A stretch of 64,000 nucleotides of DNA. Source: Kineococcus xinjiangensis. GTDB lineage: Bacteria > Actinomycetota > Actinomycetes > Actinomycetales > Kineococcaceae. This document shows, piece after piece, positions 24,001 to 30,632 of the stretch (position 1 is the stretch's first letter; each line of letters opens with the position of its first letter). The position numbers and the translations under genes were made by a program. Location of the stretch: positions 1 to 64,000 of the forward strand of contig NZ_PTJD01000005.1 of the NCBI RefSeq assembly GCF_002934625.1, in the 5' to 3' direction. Below the pieces are notes generated by a model. It did no database searches and was not told the DNA's origin. It worked only from the letters and a program-made list of their open reading frames with translations.

Positions 24001-25433
24001 ACGTCGACGGGCAGCGTGAGCTGCGCTCCGGGAGGCGCGACGAGGTAGGGAATCACATCGGCCTCCGTGAAGCTCTTCACGGCGCTGTCGGCCTCGCTCT
24101 CCCCCCGCAGGCGCCATGACCCCTTGTACGGTCGCAGGGCCAGGGCGCGAGCAGCGCCACCGTCATCGAGCGGCACGAGCACGGTCTCCGCCCGCAACAG
24201 GTCAGCGGGCTCGCACAGCTGCACGACTCCAGGCGAGTGGGTGTTGACGATGACCTGCCGGAAGGGGTTGTCCTCGTCAGGGGCCAGCCGGGGATCGACG
24301 GCCAGGTCACGCACCAGTTCCAACATGGCCGGGAGGTTCACGGGATGGATGCCGTTCTCCGGTTCTTCCATGCAGATGAGCCCGGTCGCCTGGGCATCTT
24401 CGAGCAGTACGCAGAGAGCCAGGAAGCGCAGCGTCCCCTCCGACAACGCGCGTGCAGGCAGGCGCATGGACTTGTTCTCGTTGAGGAAGAGCGTGAAGAC
24501 CTCCCGCACCGGGTCCAAGTCCACCGTCACCCCGTCCACGCTCACGCCCGCGAGGTCGGAGAGCCGACCGGCCACCCGGGCGAAGACCGCCTCCGGCCGT
24601 TGGCTGCCGTCAGACCCGACCTGGTGAGCGATGCGGTGGAGAGTGGCTGCCAAGTGGCGACCGTCTGGAGCCATCGACCTCGGGGCGTCGAACCCGTCGG
24701 GGGCGCGGAGCGCTGACGGTTCCAGAGCGAGGCGGCGCCAGCTCTGCATCTCGCGGCGAGCGGCGAGGATCGTCGGGTAGTCGTTCGTGGTCACGCTGCT
24801 GAGCACCGTTCGGCCGGCCCGCGCAGCGCCCCTCGGCTGCGGCCGTCCGAAGCTTCCGCCATCTCCGTGGACGTTGATCACCGTTCCGGACTCCCGCTCC
24901 TCCGTGGAGATGAACGGGCCTCCGCGTCGCTCACCGGTCACCACGGCGGACCTGAACGACTTCGCCACGTGCGGGAACTTGAGGTGCAGGGCGGCCTGGC
25001 CCTTGGTGATGTGGCTCAGGTGCTCGCGCAGCAGGGCGATCCGGCCGACGCTACCCTCGCCGGCCGGTGGTTCGTACCCCAGCGACAGTTCATACCGGAG
25101 GAACGTCGTGCTGGCTTCCGCCTCTGCGCCGAGATCGTCCTCGACATGCCGAGGCACCAACATCTCGGCGGCGAGATGGATCACCCGGTGGTGATTCCGG
25201 TATCCGTCCCAGAACAGGTCACGGGGGTCTCCGGAGCGAGTGCCGGAGGCCGCCCTGACCCGCTGGGCGGCCTCCGCGAGGGTCTCAGAGGCCAAGAACG
25301 ACAAGAACTCGATCACGTCGAAGACGTTCGACTTGCCGATTCCGTTCTCGCCGGCGATGCACGTGAAAGGACCGAAGTCGACGTCCACGTCAAGGAGGTT
25401 CTTGAACCCCCGCACTTCCAGCCGGGTGAGCAC
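23997..25433 (-). CDS. AAA/ABC-type (OLD/SMC-like) ATPase, first gene of a candidate defence operon
   Basis: The 478-aa ATPase begins with an SMC-like strand (LTRLEVRGFKNLLDVDVDFGPF) and Walker A GENGIGKSN at residues 28-36. A long variable insertion follows to about residue 300. Then come the ABC signature LSEGTLRFLALCVLL, Walker B LICMEEPENGIHP, and the H-loop VNTHSPGVV. This is the AAA_21 architecture shared by OLD, PARIS AriA and AbiL ATPases. There is no fused TOPRIM; that role falls to the next gene. GTG at 25433 follows TATGCT by 6 bases, so it is probably leaderless. It senses or holds its partner in known systems; the trigger here is unknown. Confidence 0.85.
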   Translation of the reverse strand: MLTRLEVRGFKNLLDVDVDFGPFTCIAGENGIGKSNVFDVIEFLSFLASETLAEAAQRVRAASGTRSGDPRDLFWDGYRNHHRVIHLAAEMLVPRHVEDDLGAEAEASTTFLRYELSLGYEPPAGEGSVGRIALLREHLSHITKGQAALHLKFPHVAKSFRSAVVTGERRGGPFISTEERESGTVINVHGDGGSFGRPQPRGAARAGRTVLSSVTTNDYPTILAARREMQSWRRLALEPSALRAPDGFDAPRSMAPDGRHLAATLHRIAHQVGSDGSQRPEAVFARVAGRLSDLAGVSVDGVTVDLDPVREVFTLFLNENKSMRLPARALSEGTLRFLALCVLLEDAQATGLICMEEPENGIHPVNLPAMLELVRDLAVDPRLAPDEDNPFRQVIVNTHSPGVVQLCEPADLLRAETVLVPLDDGGAARALALRPYKGSWRLRGESEADSAVKSFTEADVIPYLVAPPGAQLTLPVDV

Positions 25434-25439
25434 CGCGAC

Positions 25440-25445
25440 AGCATA
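25440..25445 (-). promoter_or_regulatory. Leaderless -10 of the candidate defence operon
   Basis: The minus strand reads TATGCT-GTCGCG-GTG, the best -10 match in the window, inside a notably AT-rich pocket (25440-25475) between the NUDIX stop and the ATPase start. No clear -35. Confidence 0.6.
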
Positions 25446-25467
25446 GTCAATCGATCATGGTGATGTG

Positions 25468-26169
25468 CTAGTCCCACTCCGTGGGCAGGCCCGGGTCGCG
25501 GTGGTGGGCCAGCACCGTCTCCAGCTCCGAGGGCAGCACCCGGCCCAGCGACAGCGGCGGCAGCTCGTGCAGCCCGAACCAGCCGACCTCCAGGGTCTCC
25601 AGCGCCTGCGGGGCCACCGGTTCGCCGACCTGCCGGCACAGGAAGAAGAGCTTGTGCACCGCCACGGGCAGCGGCGGCACGTGGCCGCGGGCGTCGCGGT
25701 CCCAGACGGCGACCAGCTTCACGGCCTCCACCGGGTAGCCGGTCTCCTCCAGGACCTCCCGCTCCGCCGCCTGCCCGGGGCGGTCGCCGGGGTCCGCCCA
25801 GCCGCCGGGCAGGGACCAGCGCCCGTCGCTGCGCTCCCGCATGAGCAGGAACCGCTCCTGCTCGTCGAGGACCGCCGCGCGCACGTCGACCTTCGGGGTG
25901 GCGTAGCCGCTGTCGCGGCCGAGCTGGACCAGCAGCTCGTCGCGGTCGGACCCGGACTGCGCGCTGAGGATCTCCGCGGCCAACTCCCGCATCAGCGAGT
26001 ACCGCGACGTGTCGTAGTCCTTGGCGGGGTCCCCGGCCGTGAAGGCGAGGCCGGACTGGGCCAGCCCGGCCAGCAGCACCGCCGCCCGCCGGATGCGCTC
26101 GGCGGCCGGGAGCTCCTCCGCGGCGAGCTGCTGCGCCGGCTCCGGCCGGACGTCCTCCGGAGGCGTCAC
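25468..26169 (-). CDS. NUDIX hydrolase with N-terminal NUDIX-associated domain
   Basis: A 233-aa protein. The first 70 residues (AERIRRAAVLLAGLAQSGLAFTAGDPAKDYDTSRYSLMRELAAEIL) match the helical domain found before some NUDIX domains. The NUDIX box reads GGWADPGDRPGQAAEREVLEETGY, with Asp in place of the first Glu of Gx5Ex7REUxEExGU; the catalytic EREVLEE is intact. Such enzymes usually act on ADP-ribose or nucleoside diphosphates. GTG at 26169 overlaps the treZ stop (GTGA), so it is the last cistron of the GT2-treZ-NUDIX run. The substrate is unknown. Confidence 0.88.
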   Translation of the reverse strand: MTPPEDVRPEPAQQLAAEELPAAERIRRAAVLLAGLAQSGLAFTAGDPAKDYDTSRYSLMRELAAEILSAQSGSDRDELLVQLGRDSGYATPKVDVRAAVLDEQERFLLMRERSDGRWSLPGGWADPGDRPGQAAEREVLEETGYPVEAVKLVAVWDRDARGHVPPLPVAVHKLFFLCRQVGEPVAPQALETLEVGWFGLHELPPLSLGRVLPSELETVLAHHRDPGLPTEWD

Positions 26170-28001
26170 CGCAGTTCGACCACGGCGCAGCCCTCGCCCG
26201 CCATCCGCACGCCCGCACCCGTGACCTCGCAGGCCGACGTGACCTCCTCGTCGCCGTCCGCGACGAGCGCGAGCACGACGCGACCCGCCGGTGCGTCCAG
26301 CGGGACCTCCCGCGCCGGGCCCAGGTTCACGACGACGCGGAAGCGGCCGCGGTGGACCACCAGCCAGCCGTCGTCGCCCTCGCCGGACCCCGCGCCCGTG
26401 TCGACCGCCACCGTGCTGAGGCCGGCGTCGCGCAGGTCCGCCTCGGCGCGGCGCAGCGCGATGAGGTCGCGGTACCAGCGCAGGATCCGCTCGTGCGCCT
26501 CGCGCCCCGGCTCGCTCCAGTCCAGCACGGAGCGCTCGCGGGTGGCGGGGTCCTGCGGGTCGGGCACGTCCTCGGCGCTCCAGCCGTGCTCGCCGAACTC
26601 CGAGCGGCGCCCCTTGCTGACGGCCGCACCGAGCTCCGGGTCGGGGAAGTCGGTGAAGAACTGCCACGGCGTGCTCGCCGCCCACTCCTCGCCCATGAAG
26701 ATCATGGGGGTGAAGGGGCCCGTCAGGTAGAGGGCGGCCCCGGCTGCCTTGCGCCCCAGCGTGAGCCCCGTCCCGACGCGGTCGCCGACGGCCCGGTTGC
26801 CGACCTGGTCGTGGGTCTGCAGGTAGCCGAGGAAGCGGTGCCCCGACGTGGCCTTGCGGTCGACCCGCCTGCCCCACACCTCGCCGCGGAAGCTGGAGTG
26901 TCGCTCCGCGTGCCAGAACGCCTCCTGCAGCGCGGTCGCCATCACCTCCAGCGAACCGAAGTCGGCGTAGTAGCCCTGACGTTCCCCGGTGAGCAGGGCG
27001 TGGATGGCGTGGTGGACGTCGTCGTCCCACTGCGCCGTCATGCCGAAGCCGCCCGAGGCGGTGGGCGTCACCATGACCGGGTCGTTGAGGTCGCTCTCCG
27101 CCACCAGGGACAGCGGACGCCCCAGTTCCTGGGCCAGGGCCGCGGTCTCGTCGGCGAGCTGAGTGAGGACGTGCACCTCGGAGTCGTCGACGAGGGCGTG
27201 CACGGCGTCCAGGCGCAGGGCGTCGACGTGGAACTCGCGGAACCAGCGCAGCGCGTTGTCGACGATCCAGCGGCGCACCTCCTCCGAGCCGGTGTCGTCG
27301 AGGTTGACGGCCGACCCCCACGGGGTGTCGTGCTTGTCGGTGAAGTACGGCCCGAAGCGGCTGAGGTAGTTCCCGCTGGGACCGAGGTGGTTGTAGACGC
27401 AGTCCAGCGCCACCGCGAGACCGCGGGCGTGGCAGGCGTCGACGAAGCGCGCGAAGGCGTGCGGGCCGCCGTAGGGCTCGTGCACGGCGTACGGCGCCAC
27501 ACCGTCGTAGCCCCATCCCCAGCGGCCGTCGAAGGCCGAGACGGGCATCACCTCGACGACGTCGACCCCGAGGTCCACGAGGTGGTCCAGCCGCTCGAGC
27601 GCGGCGTCGAACGTCCCCTCGGGGGTGAACGTCCCGACGTGCATCTCGTAGAACACCGCTCCGCGCGCGTCGCGGCCCGCCCAGGTGTCGTCGGTCCACT
27701 CGAACGCGCCGGTGTCCAGCACGGCGCTGGGGGCGTGCACCCCGTCCGGCTGCCAGGGCGTGCGCGGGTCCGGCGTGGGGTCGCCGCCGTCGACGCGGAA
27801 GGCGTAGCGGACCCCCTCGGCGGGCACGCCGCCGGCCGTCTCCGCGTCCACCGTCCACCAGCCGGGGCGCGGGTCGTCGCTGCGCTGCATCGGCACGGTG
27901 CGGAACCCCTGGCCGTGGTCGACGTCCAGGTCGACGCGCTGCGCGTCGGGCGCCCACACGGAGAAGGCGGGCGCGGGAGACCCCATGAGCGAGAAAGCCA
28001 T
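26166..28001 (-). CDS. treZ: Malto-oligosyltrehalose trehalohydrolase
   Basis: The 611-aa GH13 enzyme frees trehalose from maltooligosyl-trehalose made by TreY. An N-terminal beta-sandwich (FSVWAPDAQRVDLDVDHG) precedes the barrel. Catalytic Asp lies in VDALRLDAVHAL, the Glu in LSLVAESDLNDP, and the transition-state Asp in QTHDQVGNRAVG. AFDGRWGWGYDGVAPYAVHEPYGGP is characteristic of TreZ rather than GlgB. ATG 28001 follows AGGGTGA. It is 4 bases after the glycosyltransferase stop. treY and glgX are transcribed from a separate upstream unit. Cytosolic. Confidence 0.95.
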   Translation of the reverse strand: MAFSLMGSPAPAFSVWAPDAQRVDLDVDHGQGFRTVPMQRSDDPRPGWWTVDAETAGGVPAEGVRYAFRVDGGDPTPDPRTPWQPDGVHAPSAVLDTGAFEWTDDTWAGRDARGAVFYEMHVGTFTPEGTFDAALERLDHLVDLGVDVVEVMPVSAFDGRWGWGYDGVAPYAVHEPYGGPHAFARFVDACHARGLAVALDCVYNHLGPSGNYLSRFGPYFTDKHDTPWGSAVNLDDTGSEEVRRWIVDNALRWFREFHVDALRLDAVHALVDDSEVHVLTQLADETAALAQELGRPLSLVAESDLNDPVMVTPTASGGFGMTAQWDDDVHHAIHALLTGERQGYYADFGSLEVMATALQEAFWHAERHSSFRGEVWGRRVDRKATSGHRFLGYLQTHDQVGNRAVGDRVGTGLTLGRKAAGAALYLTGPFTPMIFMGEEWAASTPWQFFTDFPDPELGAAVSKGRRSEFGEHGWSAEDVPDPQDPATRERSVLDWSEPGREAHERILRWYRDLIALRRAEADLRDAGLSTVAVDTGAGSGEGDDGWLVVHRGRFRVVVNLGPAREVPLDAPAGRVVLALVADGDEEVTSACEVTGAGVRMAGEGCAVVELR

Positions 28002-28005
28002 GGCG

Positions 28006-29085
28006 TCACCCTGTCGGAGATGCCACCCGCTCGCGACCCGGCCCGTGACCCTCGCCGGAGCGGGCCGCGACACGGTCGCCGGCGCGTTGCGACGGCGGTT
28101 CCGGGGCCCTTTCCGGCAGGGGCTGCAGCGGTGGCCGCAGCACCGGCGGGACCGCCGCGTCGCGCACCCGGGAGCCGCTGTAGCGCACCCCGCCGCGCGC
28201 CCGGGCGAGGATCGCCAGCCACACGCACACCGTCCGCTCGGCGGCCCACGCGGGCGCCCACAGCGCGGCACCCGGGCCGAACGCCGCGCGCCCGCCGTGA
28301 CGGCGGCGGCCGGCCTCGGCGACCACCACGGCCGTCGCCGCCGCGGCCAGTGCGGCCCTCGCGCCGCGGCGGGGGCGGCGCCCCGCCAGGAGCAGGCCCG
28401 GCAGCCAGCTCGCCTCCCAGACGAGCCGGGCGGGCTGGGCGAAGTCGTCGTAGGCCTGCCGCACGCGCTGGCCGAGGAAGTGCCGGGCGGTGGGCGGGCG
28501 CCTCAGCACGAACAGGTCCGGGGCGCGCAGTTCCACGCCCCCCGCGGCGCGCACCGTGCGCAGCATCTGCAGGTTCTCGAAGAGCACGTCGCCGTCGTAG
28601 CCGCCCATCCGGCAGAAGGTGCTGCGGCGCAGGCCGAACGTCCCCGGGTAGTCCGCCCCCAGGGCGCGGTTGAGGAGGGTGCGGCCGGTGTCCCAGCGGG
28701 CGTGCCAGGGCTGCGGGGAGAACACGTTCTGCGGGCGCACCACGTCGGCGCGCTCCAGCAGCGCGGCCATCCGCCGCAGCCCCGCCTCGTCCCAACGGAC
28801 GTCGTCGTCGGCGACCACGACGTGCTCGTGCCGGGCCGCGCGCACTCCGGTCACCACGCCCGCGACCTTGCCGTTGCGCCCCGGCCACGGCAGCGGGCGC
28901 AGGTGGCGGACCGTGCCCGCCCACGCCGCGGCGTGCAGGCCGAAGGCCTCCGCGGGGGAACCGTCGACCACCGTGACGTCCGCCGTCCGCGCCAGCTCGC
29001 GCAGGTAGTGCGTCATCTCCCTGAGGTCGGCGCCGGGCTCCCAGCGCAGCGGGACGACGATCTCCAGGGGCAGCCGCCGGGCCAC
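28006..29085 (-). CDS. Family 2 glycosyltransferase
   Basis: A 359-aa GT-A type transferase: EIVVPLRWEPGADLREMTHYLREL at the start, ADVTVVDGSP, GVRAARHEHVVVADDDVRWDEAGLRRM (the DDD metal-binding DxD), and later WHARWDTGRTLLNRALGADYPGTFGLRRST. Hydrophobic helices near residues 240-300 suggest membrane association (AALAAAATAVVVAEAG, PAWAAERTVCVWLAILA). GTG 29085 lies 2 bases upstream of the heme-oxygenase-like gene stop. It sits between that gene and treZ, so its acceptor may be a glycolipid or the product of the neighbouring enzyme. The C-terminal 50 residues are low-complexity. Confidence 0.8.
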   Translation of the reverse strand: MARRLPLEIVVPLRWEPGADLREMTHYLRELARTADVTVVDGSPAEAFGLHAAAWAGTVRHLRPLPWPGRNGKVAGVVTGVRAARHEHVVVADDDVRWDEAGLRRMAALLERADVVRPQNVFSPQPWHARWDTGRTLLNRALGADYPGTFGLRRSTFCRMGGYDGDVLFENLQMLRTVRAAGGVELRAPDLFVLRRPPTARHFLGQRVRQAYDDFAQPARLVWEASWLPGLLLAGRRPRRGARAALAAAATAVVVAEAGRRRHGGRAAFGPGAALWAPAWAAERTVCVWLAILARARGGVRYSGSRVRDAAVPPVLRPPLQPLPERAPEPPSQRAGDRVAARSGEGHGPGRERVASPTG

Positions 29086-29086
29086 C

Positions 29087-30202
29087 TCAGGCGACGTTCC
29101 CCGTGCGGGCGGCGACGCCGCGCAGGGAGCTGCGCCCGGCCTCCCAGCTGTCCAGCAGGTGGCGCCCCGCGACCGCGTCGAGGGCCAGGCAGGCCGCCGC
29201 CCCGAACAGCACGTCGCCCGCCCGCTCCGGCTGCTGCACGGCCAGGCCGCCGGCGAGGTCGCGGCCGGCGATCTGCTCGTGCACGGCGTCGGCCTCGACG
29301 TGCTCGTCGAAGAACCACGTCGCGTCGCGGTCGAAGCCGAGCCGGCGCATCCCGTTGCCGTACAGCCGGTTGGGGATGGAGGAGGTCATCTCGAAGACAG
29401 CGAGGTGCCCGACGATCGCGCCGACGAGGCGGCGGTTGAGGCCGAACATCGACATCGCGTTGGTCCCCGCGAGCGTCGTCGCGGGAATCCGGTCGAGGTG
29501 GGCGCCGTAGGAGTCGTCGAGGCCGGCCGCGCGCATCGTGCGGGCGAAGAGGGCCGCGTGCATGCGCTCCGGGCGCCCACCGCCGTACTCGTCGGCCTGC
29601 ACCTCCACCAGCGCGGCCTTCGGCACCCCGCCCAGCCGAGGGATGGCCCACGTGTGCGGGTCCGCCTCCTTCAGGTGGTACGCGGAGCGGTGCACCAGGA
29701 ACTCGCGGAACTGCTCCAGCGTGGCGTTGCGGCACAGGTAGCGCGACAGCGGCGGACCGTCGTCCTCCGCGGCCATCGTGAACAGGGTCTCGGCCACGTC
29801 CTCCGGCGCCACGTCCGGCACCTCGACCAGTTCCCGGATCGCGGCCTCGAACGCGGTCTCCAGCGTCGCCCGCACCCCGAGGAGGCCGGTGTCCCACTCC
29901 CAGGAGTCGTCCACGCCGCGCAGGCCCCGGTAGTGCAGTTCGTAGAGCAGCGCGAGGCTGAGCTGGACGTCCTCGTCGCGGACGACGTCACCGGCCGCCG
30001 CGGCGCGTGCCAGTTCCGGCAGTTCCCGCACGAGCGGCGCCGAGCCGTCGCGGGCGGACGTGAGGACCTCGAGGAGGGCGGCGCTGAGCGGTCCGCGCGC
30101 CCCCGGCAGGGGCAGCCGCCCGTCCGTGGCCGCGGCGGCGCGGAGCGGGGCGGAAGGGGCGAGGTCACCGGTCGTGCTGGGCACGGGCAGGGTTGCGGTC
30201 AT
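29087..30202 (-). CDS. Iron-containing redox enzyme (heme-oxygenase-like diiron family)
   Basis: The 371-aa protein has the helical heme-oxygenase-like fold and likely diiron ligands: SAYHLKEADPHTWAIPRL, then LVEVQADEYGGGRPERMHAALF, then FFDEHVEADAVHEQIAGRDL. The E/H-x2-DEYG-x-G and H-x2-x-D-x2-H spacing is that of the HDO family (annotated as iron-containing redox enzymes). Members oxidise varied substrates including N-hydroxylated amines and fatty acids. AAGGAG precedes ATG 30202. It is divergent from the CDGSH gene and co-directional with a glycosyltransferase. Its substrate is unknown. Confidence 0.85.
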   Translation of the reverse strand: MTATLPVPSTTGDLAPSAPLRAAAATDGRLPLPGARGPLSAALLEVLTSARDGSAPLVRELPELARAAAAGDVVRDEDVQLSLALLYELHYRGLRGVDDSWEWDTGLLGVRATLETAFEAAIRELVEVPDVAPEDVAETLFTMAAEDDGPPLSRYLCRNATLEQFREFLVHRSAYHLKEADPHTWAIPRLGGVPKAALVEVQADEYGGGRPERMHAALFARTMRAAGLDDSYGAHLDRIPATTLAGTNAMSMFGLNRRLVGAIVGHLAVFEMTSSIPNRLYGNGMRRLGFDRDATWFFDEHVEADAVHEQIAGRDLAGGLAVQQPERAGDVLFGAAACLALDAVAGRHLLDSWEAGRSSLRGVAARTGNVA

Positions 30203-30255
30203 CGGGACGGAGCTCTCCTTCTGCGCGGGCGCGGCGGGTACGGCATGGTCAGAGC

Positions 30256-30540
30256 ATGGACGAGTTCTGCGCCGAGGCAACCGGACGTGACGACCTGGAC
30301 CGTGACCTCGCGCACGGTCCCCGCGACACCGACGAGGTGACGGTCGTCGTCTGTCCCGACGGCCCGCTGCTGGTGCGCGGCCCCGCACGGATCGTGGACA
30401 CCGAGGGACGTCCCGTCGAACGGCGGCGGGCGACCGTGGCGCTGTGCCGCTGCGGGAAGACCGGCATCGCGCCCTACTGCGACGGCGCCCACAAGGCGCG
30501 CTCCCGCTCCGGCGTCCCCCGCCAGGACGTGCGCCCGTGA
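30256..30540 (+). CDS. CDGSH iron-sulfur domain protein
   Basis: A 94-aa protein with the CDGSH motif CRCGKTGIAPYCDGAH, whose three Cys and one His bind a [2Fe-2S] cluster. The N-terminal half forms a small beta part (DEVTVVVCPDGPLLVRGPARIVD). It has one motif, so one cluster per chain. It is encoded divergently from the heme-oxygenase-like enzyme with 53 bases between starts, suggesting shared control and perhaps electron donation to that enzyme. ATG 30256 is chosen because the family N-terminus lies just after it. Confidence 0.9.
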   Translation: MDEFCAEATGRDDLDRDLAHGPRDTDEVTVVVCPDGPLLVRGPARIVDTEGRPVERRRATVALCRCGKTGIAPYCDGAHKARSRSGVPRQDVRP

Positions 30541-30572
30541 ACTGAGCCGGCCCACCCGGTGCTGACGCCGAC

Positions 30573-30602
30573 GGCGGCCCACCCCCTCAGGGGTGGGCCG
30601 CC
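30573..30602. terminator. Bidirectional hairpin between the CDGSH gene and treY
   Basis: A 13-bp perfect stem (30573-30585 with 30590-30602, GGCGGCCCACCCC/GGGGTGGGCCGCC) with loop CTCA between converging genes. Confidence 0.85.
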
Positions 30603-30632
30603 GTCTCGCGCGCCGTTCCGTGGCCGGAGGCG

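Noticed and set aside
30244-30249. Leaderless -10 for the CDGSH gene (CATGGT, 6 bases before ATG)
   Set aside because: The spacing fits but the hexamer lacks the TA start of the other examples, so it was left out of the leaderless set.
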